A DNA stretch of 64,000 bases, taken from Agrococcus pavilionensis RW1. Lineage in GTDB: Bacteria; Actinomycetota; Actinomycetes; Actinomycetales; Microbacteriaceae. Made by a program: the position numbers and the translations under genes. This document shows, piece after piece, positions 23,806-32,165 of the stretch. Location of the stretch: contig NZ_ASHR01000004.1 of the NCBI RefSeq assembly GCF_000400485.1, positions 62,001 through 126,000 on the forward strand. Reading direction: 5' to 3'. Each line of letters begins with the position of its first letter. The stretch's first letter is position 1. The notes beneath the pieces are model-generated. The model ran no database searches. It was not told the origin of the DNA and saw only the letters and a program-made list of their open reading frames with translations.

Positions 23806-24342
23806 ATGACCACCAGGACCACCGCGGCGGCGCTCGCCGCCGGAGTGCTCGTCGTCGCGCTCGCCGGCTGCACGAGCGCGACCTCCGAGTCGGAGCCGAC
23901 GACTGCCGCGACCTCGCAGGCCGCCGAGCCGTCGAGCGAGCCGTCGACGGAGCCCGACACGACCGGATCGGCGGAGCCGAGCGCGACGGCGTTCGAGCTC
24001 GCGGTCGCCGAGAGCCCGCTCGGCGAGATCGTCGTCGACGGCGAGGGGATGACGGTCTACATGTTCGACAGCGACACGCAGGGCGCCGGCGTGAGCACGT
24101 GCGAGGGCCAGTGCGCCACGAACTGGCCGGCGGTCACGACCGACGGCGGCGTGCCGGATGCGGAGGGCGTCACGGGCGAGCTCGGCACCATCGTCGGCGT
24201 CGACGGCGCGACCCAGGTGACGCTCAACGGCTGGCCGCTCTACTACTTCGCGGGCGACTCCGCGGCGGGCGACGTCGCGGGCCAGGGCGTCAACGACGTG
24301 TGGTGGGTGCTCTCCCCCGCCGGCGAGCGCATGGCGGAGTGA
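23806..24342 (+). CDS. COG4315-type secreted lipoprotein
   Basis: A 178-residue lipoprotein: signal peptide with lipobox VALAGC (Cys about 22), a Ser/Thr/Glu linker, then two copies of the secreted repeat of unknown function. The first has GEIVVDGEGMTVYMFDSDTQ and STCEGQCATNWPAV; the second has TQVTLNGWPLYYFAGDSAAG and VNDVWWVLSPAGE. The Cys pair in TCEGQC may be redox-active. It is usually part of ECF-regulated envelope stress or redox systems. It is expressed from its own ECF promoter, with a Shine-Dalgarno (GGAGGGA) before ATG 23806. Confidence 0.88.
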   Translation: MTTRTTAAALAAGVLVVALAGCTSATSESEPTTAATSQAAEPSSEPSTEPDTTGSAEPSATAFELAVAESPLGEIVVDGEGMTVYMFDSDTQGAGVSTCEGQCATNWPAVTTDGGVPDAEGVTGELGTIVGVDGATQVTLNGWPLYYFAGDSAAGDVAGQGVNDVWWVLSPAGERMAE

Positions 24343-24381
24343 CCTCCGGGCAGCAGGCCGAGCCGCTGCCGAGGGCTGCGG

Positions 24382-24561
24382 TCAGCGCTCCGCGCGGCGC
24401 CCGATGAGCGAGCGCAGCGCGAAGAAGACGACGACCGCGACGACGGCGACGATCGCGAGCTTGCCGATGAACCACAGGAGGCTGAAGACGACGTCGACCA
24501 CGATCCACGCGATGATGACGGCGAGGATGGCGCAGATGACGGCCCATGCGGTGCGGCTCAT
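24382..24561 (-). CDS. 59-residue membrane protein
   Basis: From ATG 24561 the frame encodes 59 residues, MSRTAWAVICAILAVIIAWI to RRAER. Two hydrophobic spans (about 5-29 and 32-49) suggest a small hairpin membrane protein with a basic tail. TAGCCT on the minus strand ends 7 nt before the start. Family not recognised. Confidence 0.65.
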   Translation of the reverse strand: MSRTAWAVICAILAVIIAWIVVDVVFSLLWFIGKLAIVAVVAVVVFFALRSLIGRRAER

Positions 24562-24567
24562 GCTCAG

Positions 24568-24573
24568 AGGCTA
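24568..24573 (-). promoter_or_regulatory. -10 hexamer TAGCCT
   Basis: TAGCCT on the minus strand ends 7 nt before ATG 24561. Its TAG is also the stop codon of the upstream PLP enzyme gene. Confidence 0.45.
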
Positions 24574-25641
24574 GTCGACGTCGTCGCCCGCGAGCGCGCC
24601 GAGCAGGTCGTCGGCGAGGTCGTCGATGTGCTCGATGCCGACCGAGAGGCGGATGAGGCCCTCGGGGATGGTCGGCGCCTCCGTCGCCCAGCGGCGCCGC
24701 CGCTCGAGCGTCGACTCGACGCCGCCGAGGCTCGTCGCGGGGATCCAGAGCCGCACGCGATCGACCGCGCGATCGGCGGTCGCGGCGTCGCGCAGCACGA
24801 TCGCGAGCACGGTGCCGAAGCCCGGGTCGCGCACCTCGACGACGCCGGGCACGTTCTCGAGCCGCGCGGCGAGATCGCGCGCGTTCGTCGCCGCCCGCTC
24901 GAGTCGCACCGAGAGCGTGCGCAGCCCCCGGAGCGCGAGGAACGACTCCATCGGGCCGGGGATGGCGCCGTGCAGCCCGCGGTGGTGGCGGATGCGCGCG
25001 GCGAGGTCGGGATCGTCGGCCACGACCGCGCCGAGCACGATGTCGCTGTGCCCCGCGATGAGCTTCGTGACCGAGTGCACGACGACGTCGGCGCCCTGGC
25101 CGAGCGGGCGCTGCAGGAGTGGGGTCGCGAAGGTGCTGTCGACGACGCTCAGCGCACCCGCAGCGCGCGCGGACGCGGCGAGCCGCTCGACGTCGGCGAC
25201 CTCGAGCGCGGGGTTCGTCGGCGACTCGATCCACACCATCGCCGCGCCCGGCATCGCCGCCTCGACCGCGTCGACGTCGGCGATGTCGACGCGGCGCACC
25301 TCGAAGCGCCCGTCCGCGGCGCCGCCGTCGAGCAGCGCGAGCGTGTGCTGATAGGCGTGGCGCGGGACGACGACGGCGCCGCCGTGCGGCACGAGCGCGG
25401 CGACGGCGCTCACCGCCGCCATGCCGCTCGCGAACGAGACGCACTCCCCGCCCTCGAGCGCGCCGAGCGCATCCTCGAACGCCGTCCAGGTCGGGTTGCC
25501 GTAGCGGGCGTACTCGGGGTCGCCGCCCGCGACGAAGGCGCTCGCGAAGGTCACCGGCTCGCTGAACGGCGCGCCCGGCACGTGGGGCGGGCGGCCCGCG
25601 CTCACGACGACGGTCTCGGGGCGCAGGCGCTCATCTCGCAT
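24571..25641 (-). CDS. Cys/Met-metabolism PLP-dependent enzyme (cystathionine synthase/lyase-like)
   Basis: A 356-residue fold-type I PLP enzyme. Landmarks are YARYGNPTWTAFEDALGALE, FASGMAAVSAVAALVPHGG, WIESPTNPALEVADV, and VVDSTFATPLLQRPLGQGAD. The Schiff-base Lys is in VHSVTKLIAGHSD, and the C-terminus has RLSVGIEHIDDLADDL. MetB/MetC/methionine-gamma-lyase members share this core. It is shorter than classic MetB (about 380) and no sulfur-assimilation genes are adjacent, so synthase versus lyase cannot be decided. GAGGAT on the minus strand ends 7 nt before ATG 25641. Confidence 0.88.
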   Translation of the reverse strand: MRDERLRPETVVVSAGRPPHVPGAPFSEPVTFASAFVAGGDPEYARYGNPTWTAFEDALGALEGGECVSFASGMAAVSAVAALVPHGGAVVVPRHAYQHTLALLDGGAADGRFEVRRVDIADVDAVEAAMPGAAMVWIESPTNPALEVADVERLAASARAAGALSVVDSTFATPLLQRPLGQGADVVVHSVTKLIAGHSDIVLGAVVADDPDLAARIRHHRGLHGAIPGPMESFLALRGLRTLSVRLERAATNARDLAARLENVPGVVEVRDPGFGTVLAIVLRDAATADRAVDRVRLWIPATSLGGVESTLERRRRWATEAPTIPEGLIRLSVGIEHIDDLADDLLGALAGDDVD

Positions 25642-25707
25642 TGCGCCATCCTCCCATCGCAAGGGGCCGCCGGCCTCGCGCGGGCGCCTCGTGTCGGCAG
25701 CCTCGGC

Positions 25708-25713
25708 TACCGT
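25708..25713 (+). promoter_or_regulatory. -10 hexamer TACCGT
   Basis: TACCGT ends 7 nt before GTG 25720 of the YcaQ-like gene. Confidence 0.5.
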
Positions 25714-25719
25714 CGTCGC

Positions 25720-26847
25720 GTGGCGACGGTCCGCTCCATCTCGCGCGAGGAGGCGCGTCGCATCGCGGTGCGCGCGCAGCTGCTCGACGCCGACCGCGCG
25801 CTCGTCGACGGCTCGGAGGAGCTCGCCGAGGTCGTCGCGCAGCTGACGCTGCTGCCGCTCAACCCGACCGACATCGTGTGCCCGTCCGCCGAGCACATCG
25901 CGCTCTCGCGGCTGCCCGAGATCGACCCGGGCGGCGTGCGGCGCGCTGTCGAGGTCGAGCAGTCGCTCTTCGAGCACCTCGGCCCGCACCGGCACCCGAT
26001 GGAGGCATGGGCGATCGGGCTGCGCGCGATGCGCGACCTGCCGTGGCTGCGCGCGCTCGGCCGCGCGCCCGAGGCGATCGGCGAGGGGAGCCGCGCGTGG
26101 CTCGAGGCGAACGACGGCTTCCGCGAGCGGGTGCTCGAGCAGCTCCGCGCCGACGGGCCGCTCCCCCAGGGCGAGATCCCCGACACCGCCGACGTGCCCT
26201 ACCGCTCGAGCGGGTGGAACACCGGCCGCGACGTCGCGATGATGCTCGAGCTGCTGCAGGTGCGGGGCGAGGTCGTCGTGGTCGAGCGGCTCGGGCAGCT
26301 GCGCGTGTGGGACCTCGCCGAGCGCGTGCTGCCGCCCGTCGAGGCGCCCGACGCCGCTGCCGCGCTCGAGACGTGGCAGCGCCGCTGGCTGCGCTCGCTC
26401 GGCGTCGCGCGGCCCACCCACGTCGGCGACGCGGGCGAGCGCGTCCGCGTGGAGGGCACACGCGGCGAGTGGCGGCTCGCCGACGGCGCGACCCCGGCCG
26501 GCTTCACGGGCCGGGTCGTGCTGCTCTCGCCCCTCGACCGCCTCATCGCCGACCGCCGCCGCATGCGCGAGCTGTGGGGCTTCGAGTACGCGCTCGAGCA
26601 GTACACGCCGGCTGCCAAGCGCCGCTGGGGCGTGCACGCGCTGCCGATCCTGGACGGCGGCGCGCTCGTCGGCAAGGTCGACGCGCGCACCGACCGCGAC
26701 GTCGGCGCGCTGCGGGTCGCGCGCATCCACTGGGACGTCGAGCCCGACGGCCGGCTCCGCTCGGCCGTGCTCGACGAGCTCGAGCGCTTCGCCGCGTGGC
26801 TCGGCGGCCGGCTCGCGCTCGCCGACGGCGCGGCCGAGCCTCGCTAG
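25720..26847 (+). CDS. YcaQ-like winged-helix protein (DNA-crosslink glycosylase family)
   Basis: A 375-residue member of the HTH_42/YcaQ-AlkX family. N-terminal SISREEARRIAVRAQLLDA and LTLLPLNPTDIVCPSAEHIAL; middle EANDGFRERVLEQLRADGPLP, GWNTGRDVAMMLELLQVRG and VVVERLGQLRVWDLAERVLP; C-terminal LLSPLDRLIADRRRMRELWG and FEYALEQYTPAAKRRWG. E. coli YcaQ unhooks interstrand crosslinks; many actinobacterial paralogues are uncharacterised, so the DNA-repair role is by family. The start is GTG 25720. Confidence 0.85.
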   Translation: MATVRSISREEARRIAVRAQLLDADRALVDGSEELAEVVAQLTLLPLNPTDIVCPSAEHIALSRLPEIDPGGVRRAVEVEQSLFEHLGPHRHPMEAWAIGLRAMRDLPWLRALGRAPEAIGEGSRAWLEANDGFRERVLEQLRADGPLPQGEIPDTADVPYRSSGWNTGRDVAMMLELLQVRGEVVVVERLGQLRVWDLAERVLPPVEAPDAAAALETWQRRWLRSLGVARPTHVGDAGERVRVEGTRGEWRLADGATPAGFTGRVVLLSPLDRLIADRRRMRELWGFEYALEQYTPAAKRRWGVHALPILDGGALVGKVDARTDRDVGALRVARIHWDVEPDGRLRSAVLDELERFAAWLGGRLALADGAAEPR

Positions 26848-26850
26848 CCT
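26845..26850 (+). promoter_or_regulatory. -10 hexamer TAGCCT
   Basis: TAGCCT ends 7 nt before GTG 26857; its TAG is the stop of the YcaQ-like gene. Confidence 0.45.
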
Positions 26851-26856
26851 GGCGCG

Positions 26857-27771
26857 GTGCCCGCCATCGCCGTGATCGGCAACCCGACCGCTCGCGGCTT
26901 CGCGCGCGGCGTCGACGCGGTGCTGCGCGAGGCGGCGCGATCGGGCGCCGACGCGCGCGTGCTGCCGACAGAGCCGGATGCGACCGGCGGTCGGCAGGCG
27001 CGCGATGCGCTGCGGTCGGGGGCGGATGCGGTCGTCGCGGTCGGCGGGGACGGCACCGTGCGCGAGGTCGCGGCCGTGCTCGCCCACTCGGGCGTGCCGC
27101 TCGGCATCGTGCCCGCCGGCACCGCCAACCTCTTCGCGCGCAACCTCGACCTGCCGCTGCGCGACGTCGAGTCGGCCGCGCGAGCGGCGGTCTCGGGCCC
27201 GACCTCGCGCGTCGACCTCGGCCGCGTCGTGCTCAGCCGGGCCGGCGCGCGCGAGGAGGAGCGGCCGTTCCTCGTCGTCGTCGGCGTCGGTCACGACGCG
27301 CTCGCCGTCGAGGCGGCATCGCTGCTCGCGAAGCGGCGGCTCGGCTGGGCCTCCTACATCGCGGCCGGCCTCGGCAGGCTCGGCCACCCGAGCTTCGCCG
27401 TGCGCGGGCGCTTCGACGGCGGCGCGATCGAGTCGACGCGCGCGTGGAGCGTGCTCGTGCACAACGCGGCGCGCATCCCCGCCGGCCTCTCGGTGCTGCC
27501 GGGCACGCGGCTCGACGACGGCTCGCTCCACGTCGCGACCGTGAGCCCTCGCCATCTCGCGCACTGGGGGCGCATCGCGGCCGCCGGCGCCGGCATCGCG
27601 CGCGCCGAGGGCGTGCTGCGCCACCGCACCGTCGAGCGCGTGACGCTCGGTGCGGTCGACGCCCCGCTGCCGGTGCAGATCGACGGCGACGCGGCGAAGC
27701 CCGTCGATCGGCTCGACGCGCGCATCGACCGCGCCGCGCTCAGCGTGCGGATGCCAGGATCGAGGGCGTGA
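26857..27771 (+). CDS. diacylglycerol/sphingosine kinase-family lipid kinase
   Basis: A 304-residue DAGK-catalytic-domain protein: IAVIGNPTARG, the nucleotide-binding AVGGDGTVREVAAVL (GGDGT about 61-65), and PLGIVPAGTANLFARNLDLP. These are followed by the C-terminal beta domain with VVGVGHDALAVEAASLLAKR, RIPAGLSVLPGTRLDDGSL and LPVQIDGDAA. It phosphorylates a lipid (diacylglycerol or similar) at the inner membrane face. The App1-like gene overlaps it by 4 nt (GTGA), so the two may act on the same lipid. Confidence 0.88.
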   Translation: MPAIAVIGNPTARGFARGVDAVLREAARSGADARVLPTEPDATGGRQARDALRSGADAVVAVGGDGTVREVAAVLAHSGVPLGIVPAGTANLFARNLDLPLRDVESAARAAVSGPTSRVDLGRVVLSRAGAREEERPFLVVVGVGHDALAVEAASLLAKRRLGWASYIAAGLGRLGHPSFAVRGRFDGGAIESTRAWSVLVHNAARIPAGLSVLPGTRLDDGSLHVATVSPRHLAHWGRIAAAGAGIARAEGVLRHRTVERVTLGAVDAPLPVQIDGDAAKPVDRLDARIDRAALSVRMPGSRA

Positions 27772-28823
27772 CTCCCGACCAGGCCCTCGCTCGGCTCCGC
27801 AGCGCTCCCGCAGGACGGCTCGAGCCCATGCTCGCTCAGATCGACCTCGAGCGCACCGTCGCGGCGATCGCCGGCAACCGCATCACCGGCCTGTTCCGCC
27901 GCGCCGAGCGCCGGCAGCTCGTCGAGCTCCTGTGCGTCGAGCGCGTGGCCGAGCTGAGCCCGAGGATGCGCGCGCGAGTCGTGCACGCGCTGCGCGAGCT
28001 CGCGCCGAGCGCGGTCATCTCCCGCGGCATCCGCTCGTGCCTCCTCTCGCTCACGGGCGGGCCGTTCCGCGACATGAAGTACCTGCTCAACTCGACGGGC
28101 GACCGGCACGACCTCGAGCACGTCGTCTTCGAGCGACTCACGCCAGCCGATCGCGAGGCGGTGCTCGCGCACATCGCGGCTGAGGCCGCCGACTCCCCCG
28201 TGCCCGACCTGCGCATCCTGTGCGACATCGACGACACGGTGCGCGCGATGCTGCACGAGACCCGCTTCCCGCGCGGCTCGGTCTACCCCGGCGTCGTCGA
28301 GCTGCTCATCGAGCTCGACGAGGGCCACGCCTCGCAGCCCTCGCGGCCGGGCGATCTCACGTTCGTCACGGCTCGACCGGAGGGCCCCCGCGGGCTCATC
28401 GAGCAGTACACGCGGAACGGGCTCTCCGGCCTCGGCCTCCCGCCGCACACCGTGCTCGGCGGCTCGTTCCTCAACCTGTTCACGAAGCAGTCGATCCAGG
28501 CCCGCAAGCTGCAGAACTTCGTGCGCGAGCGCGCGCTCTTCCCCGAGTGCCGCTTCATGTTCATCGGCGACAGCGGCCAGGCCGATCCGCAGGTGGGGGC
28601 CGAGATGCTGCGGCTCGGCGGGGTGCACGGGGTCGCGGTGCTCATCCACGAGGTCGTGCCGGTCGAGGGCGAGGCGCGCGCCGAGCTCGAGGCCGGCGGG
28701 ATCCGCTTCTTCCGCGACTACGACGAGGCCGCGCGCGTGGCGCACGACCTCGGGCTGCTCGACGCGCCCTCGCGCGACCGGGTGCTGCTCGCCGTCGCCG
28801 CCGACGGCGCGCCGATGACCTGA
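27768..28823 (+). CDS. App1-like (DUF2183) phosphatase-domain protein
   Basis: A 351-residue protein. The C-terminal half is the DUF2183/App1 phosphatase module: LRILCDIDDTVRAML (the DxDxT nucleophile motif, about 145-150), LTFVTARPEGPRGLIEQY, LPPHTVLGGSFLNLF, and CRFMFIGDSGQADPQV (the GDSG motif). Yeast App1 is a phosphatidate phosphatase. The N-terminal 130 residues are helical (IAGNRITGLFRRAERRQLVE) and resemble the alpha-helical domain often next to it. Coupled to a lipid kinase gene, it fits a phospholipid phosphorylation cycle. The start is GTG 27768. Confidence 0.82.
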   Translation: MTPDQALARLRSAPAGRLEPMLAQIDLERTVAAIAGNRITGLFRRAERRQLVELLCVERVAELSPRMRARVVHALRELAPSAVISRGIRSCLLSLTGGPFRDMKYLLNSTGDRHDLEHVVFERLTPADREAVLAHIAAEAADSPVPDLRILCDIDDTVRAMLHETRFPRGSVYPGVVELLIELDEGHASQPSRPGDLTFVTARPEGPRGLIEQYTRNGLSGLGLPPHTVLGGSFLNLFTKQSIQARKLQNFVRERALFPECRFMFIGDSGQADPQVGAEMLRLGGVHGVAVLIHEVVPVEGEARAELEAGGIRFFRDYDEAARVAHDLGLLDAPSRDRVLLAVAADGAPMT

Positions 28824-28860
28824 GCGCTGACCACCTGAGCGCTGACCATCTGAGCGCTCA
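28817..28860. repeat. 15-bp tandem repeat at a convergent gene end
   Basis: A shortened first copy, GACCTGAGCGCT (28817-28828), is followed by GACCACCTGAGCGCT (28829-28843) and GACCATCTGAGCGCT (28844-28858). It ends in the palindrome TGAGCGCTCA (28851-28860). The stop codons of both flanking genes fall inside the array; it may act as a terminator. Confidence 0.65.
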
Positions 28861-29238
28861 GCCCGCGCCGTGCTCGACGAGCGCGATCGTGTTGCCCTCG
28901 CTGTCGAGCACGAACGCCATCCGCTCGACCGTGCCGGCCGGCCCGAGGGCGTCGTCGTCGTGCTCGAAGATCGTGTGCGGCTCGCTCACGATGCCGACCC
29001 CGGCTGCGCGGAGGCGCTCCACCCGCTCGTCGAGGTCGTCGACGGCGAAGTAGAGCAGCGCCGAGGGCGCACCGCGCTCGAGCAGCAGCCGCGAGTCGCC
29101 GAGCACGAGGAACGCGAGGCCTGACGGCTCGAAGGTCGTCACCACGGGCACGCCGAGCAGGTCGGCGTAGAACTCGGCAGCCCGCTCGAGGTCGACGGCG
29201 CGCTGCGCCACCTGCACGAGCGGGCTGTCGCCGATCAC
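28858..29238 (-). CDS. VOC-superfamily (glyoxalase-like) protein
   Basis: A 126-residue single VOC module of two beta-alpha-beta units: VAQRAVDLERAAEFYADLLG, then FEPSGLAFLVLGDSRLLLER, LLYFAVDDLDERVERLRAAG, and ERMAFVLDSEGNTIALVEH with the C-terminal Glu metal ligand. It could be a dioxygenase, isomerase or resistance protein; the substrate is not predictable. GTG 29238 follows the S9 peptidase stop by one base, so it is the last gene of the SDR-peptidase-VOC operon. Confidence 0.82.
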   Translation of the reverse strand: MIGDSPLVQVAQRAVDLERAAEFYADLLGVPVVTTFEPSGLAFLVLGDSRLLLERGAPSALLYFAVDDLDERVERLRAAGVGIVSEPHTIFEHDDDALGPAGTVERMAFVLDSEGNTIALVEHGAG

Positions 29239-29239
29239 G

Positions 29240-31249
29240 TCAGCCGCCGTGGTTCTCGGCCGTGGGCAGGTGCTTGCCCCACCAGCGCAGCACGTGCTCG
29301 AAGCGCTCGATGCGGTGGCGCGGCTGGCCCGAGCGGGTGAGCTCGTGGTTCTCGCCCGGGAAGAGCAGCAGCGCCGTCTCGACGCCCTGCCGCTTGAGCG
29401 CGGCCCAGTACCGCTGCGCCTGCTCGGGCGGGCAGCGCCAGTCCTGCTCGGAGTGGACCACGAGCGTCGGGGTGCGCACGTCGCCGACGCGCGCCATCGG
29501 GCTCTGCGCACGCATCGCATCCGGATCGGTGCCGGTGTACTCGCCGCCGAAGAACCAGCCGATGTCGCTCGTGCCCATGAACGACTCGGGGTCGAGGAAG
29601 CCCCGCTCGACGATCGCCGCCGCGAAGCGGTGGTCGTGCGCGATCGTCCACGCCGTGAGGTAGCCGCCGTACGAGCCGCCCATGATGCCGAGGCGCTCGC
29701 GGTCGAGCTCGGGATGCGCGTCGAGCGCGCCGTCGAAGAAGTCGAGCACGTCGGTCAGGTCGACGGTGCCCATCGCCTGCTTGATCGCGACGCCGTGCTC
29801 GCGGCCGTAGCCGGCCGAACCCCGCGGGTTGCACTGCACGACGGCGTAGCCCGCGGCGACCGCGACCTGCGCCTCGTCGAAGACGCCGACGCCGTACTGC
29901 GCGAAGGGCCCGCCGTGGATGTTGAGGAGCACGGGATGCGGTCCCTCGCCCTCGGGCACCCAGACCCAGCCGTGCACCGGGCGGCCGTCGCGGCCGGTGA
30001 TGTCGTGCTCGGTCGGCAGCACGACGCCCGCCTCGGCGAGCCGCGCGCCGAAGTCGGTGATGACGCGCACGCCGTGCTCGTCGAGCACGGCGACCTCGCC
30101 GGCCGACGTCGGCGTCACGACGGTCGCGACAGTGACGCCGTCGCCGACGCCGTGGCCGATGACCTCGAGGTCGCCGCCGATGAGCTCCCGCGAGCCGCCG
30201 CCCGTGACGTGCACGAGCCGGTTGCGGCCGCGCGCGCGCTCCTGCACGAGCACGCCGTCGTCGACGACCGTCGCGTGGCTCCCCTGCTCGCCGAGGTCGA
30301 CCGACTCGCCGTCCGTGACCTCCTCGGCGTGCGCGCCGGGGTGCTCGAGCACGAACAGCTGCGTGCTGCGAGCGACGAAGTCACGACCCGTCTCGCCCAT
30401 GTGCTGCGCGAGCAGCACGAACCCGCCGTCGGGCGTCGGGCGCACCTCGCCGACCGAGAGCCCGGCGCGCGAGGAGAGGATCGTGTGGGGCTCGCCGTGC
30501 GCGGTCGCTGCGTCGAACTCCACGATGGCGTTCACGAGGTCGTCGTCGCGCGAGTCGTGCCGCGCCGTCACGCACAGCACGCGCTCGCCGTCGACGGAGA
30601 AGACCGGCGCCGAGTGGTCGAAGTCGCCGTGGCTCAGCTGGGTCGCGTCGGGCGCGAACGGCGCGTCGTCGCGCGTCTCGGCCGTGTCGTGCGGGTGCGG
30701 AGCGCGGTCGTAGCGCGGCTCGACGTCGAGGTCGGGCAGCGCGGCGACGAAGACGTGCGAGCGGCGGCCGATGAGGCTCCCGACGCCGTTCGCGAGGTTG
30801 CGGTTGCGCGTGATGAGGCGCGGCGACTCCTGCGCGGCGCCGAGTCCCTCGACACTCCCGTAGCGGCCGGGCTCGACGACCGTCGCGGTGAAGGCGATGC
30901 GGCCGCCGTCCGGCGAGACCGCGAACTCCCGCACGCCGCCCGGCTGCGCGGTCGCCTGCACGGGCTCGCCGCCGTCCGCGCGCATCGCCCAGACCTGCGG
31001 CTTGTCCTTGGCGTCATCGCGGAGGAAGAGCACGGTCGCGCCGTCCGGCGTCAGCTGCGGCTCGCGGTCGGCGACGCCGCCGGTGAGCCGGCGCCGCGCG
31101 CCGTCGGCGAGCGAGACGCGCCAGAGCTGCCCGACGTTGCGGTTCGCGCGCACGCTCGGCCGGCTCGCGGCGACGATCGCCCACTCGCCGCTCGGGTGCA
31201 CCGCCGGGCGCGAGAGCGAGACGAGGTGCTCGATGTCCTCGGCGCGCAT
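29240..31249 (-). CDS. S9-family prolyl-oligopeptidase-like serine peptidase
   Basis: A 669-residue protein: an N-terminal seven-bladed beta-propeller (WDxx/TolB-like repeats such as GGVADREPQLTPDGATVLFL and VREFAVSPDGGRIAFTA) and a C-terminal alpha/beta-hydrolase domain. This has HGGPFAQYG for the oxyanion site, the nucleophile in GIMGGSYGGYLTAW (Ser about 526), an acid in VVHSEQDWRCPP and His in PGENHELTRSG. It cleaves short peptides or acylated amino acids. The start ATG 31249 overlaps the SDR stop by one base (TGATG). No signal peptide, so cytoplasmic. Confidence 0.9.
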   Translation of the reverse strand: MRAEDIEHLVSLSRPAVHPSGEWAIVAASRPSVRANRNVGQLWRVSLADGARRRLTGGVADREPQLTPDGATVLFLRDDAKDKPQVWAMRADGGEPVQATAQPGGVREFAVSPDGGRIAFTATVVEPGRYGSVEGLGAAQESPRLITRNRNLANGVGSLIGRRSHVFVAALPDLDVEPRYDRAPHPHDTAETRDDAPFAPDATQLSHGDFDHSAPVFSVDGERVLCVTARHDSRDDDLVNAIVEFDAATAHGEPHTILSSRAGLSVGEVRPTPDGGFVLLAQHMGETGRDFVARSTQLFVLEHPGAHAEEVTDGESVDLGEQGSHATVVDDGVLVQERARGRNRLVHVTGGGSRELIGGDLEVIGHGVGDGVTVATVVTPTSAGEVAVLDEHGVRVITDFGARLAEAGVVLPTEHDITGRDGRPVHGWVWVPEGEGPHPVLLNIHGGPFAQYGVGVFDEAQVAVAAGYAVVQCNPRGSAGYGREHGVAIKQAMGTVDLTDVLDFFDGALDAHPELDRERLGIMGGSYGGYLTAWTIAHDHRFAAAIVERGFLDPESFMGTSDIGWFFGGEYTGTDPDAMRAQSPMARVGDVRTPTLVVHSEQDWRCPPEQAQRYWAALKRQGVETALLLFPGENHELTRSGQPRHRIERFEHVLRWWGKHLPTAENHGG

Positions 31250-32070
31250 CAGCTCCGCACCCCCTCGGCGTCGCCGAAGCCGGAGACGTCGCCGACGAGC
31301 CTCGTGCTGTCGGCGGCCACGGGCTCGACCGCGGCGAGCGCGACCTCCCGCGCGAACTCGTCGACGTCGTAGAGGCGACCGGCCTCCTCGCGCCGGCTCG
31401 CGATCGCGCCGGGATTCGCGCGCTCGAGGAGCGTCGCGGTGATCGTGCCCTCGATCATGTCGCCCGAGACGACGACGAGCTCGATGCCGCGCTCGGCGAG
31501 CGACGGGATCCGCTCGCGCAGCGCGTCCTCCCCCGCTCGCTTCGAGCGGGCGACGGGCTCGTACTCGGGCATCGTCGGGGTCGTGCGGATGAAGTGCGCC
31601 TGGTGGCTCGTGACGAACACCACTCGGGCCCCGTCGCGCAGCACCGGGAGCGCCGCCTCGAGCAGGCCGACCTGCGCGTCGCGGTTGAGCCGCATGGCGT
31701 AGTCCTCGCCCATGCCGCTCTCCATGCCCCCGGATGCGTTCATGACGAGGATGTCGAGGCCCCCGAAGCGCTCGCGCGCGGCCTCGAACATCGATGCGAC
31801 GCTCGCGGGGTCGGTGAGGTCTGCTTGCACGACGAGCGCCTGGACGCCGTGCGCCTCGGCTGCGGCGGCGACCTTCTCGGCGCGCGGCGCCTTCGCGCGG
31901 TAGTTCACGACGACGTCGGCACCCGCGGCGGCGAGCAGCTGGACGGTCGAGGCGCCGATGCCGCGGCTCGATCCGGTGACGAGGGCCGTGCGGCCGGTGA
32001 GCGAGCCCGGCGCGAGCGGCGCGGTCTCCTCTCCGGCGGGATCGGGATTCGTCGCGTCGGCATTCGGCAC
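31249..32070 (-). CDS. SDR-family protein with an altered catalytic site
   Basis: A 273-residue short-chain dehydrogenase fold from GTG 32070 (AAGGAG 6 nt upstream). The NAD(P)-binding loop TGSSRGIGAST, the VQADLTDPA adenine site, the VMNASGG strand and the Ser of FVTSHQAHF are present. The YxxxK signature is missing its Tyr: the Lys lies in EPVARSKRAGE, where Val stands four residues before Lys, and the nearest Tyr is seven before it. It could be a non-canonical SDR or a cofactor-sensing protein. First gene of an operon with the S9 peptidase. Confidence 0.82.
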   Translation of the reverse strand: MPNADATNPDPAGEETAPLAPGSLTGRTALVTGSSRGIGASTVQLLAAAGADVVVNYRAKAPRAEKVAAAAEAHGVQALVVQADLTDPASVASMFEAARERFGGLDILVMNASGGMESGMGEDYAMRLNRDAQVGLLEAALPVLRDGARVVFVTSHQAHFIRTTPTMPEYEPVARSKRAGEDALRERIPSLAERGIELVVVSGDMIEGTITATLLERANPGAIASRREEAGRLYDVDEFAREVALAAVEPVAADSTRLVGDVSGFGDAEGVRS

Positions 32071-32153
32071 AGGGATCTCCTTCGTTCGAGTCGACACTAC
32101 TGCGCACTCCGTCCCGCTCGTGCGCGCCTCGAGCGGTTCCAGCGCCCGCTCAA

Positions 32154-32159
32154 TATGCT
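32154..32159 (+). promoter_or_regulatory. -10 hexamer TATGCT
   Basis: TATGCT ends 7 nt before GTG 32166 of the NfeD gene. Confidence 0.5.
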
Positions 32160-32165
32160 GGGCGC

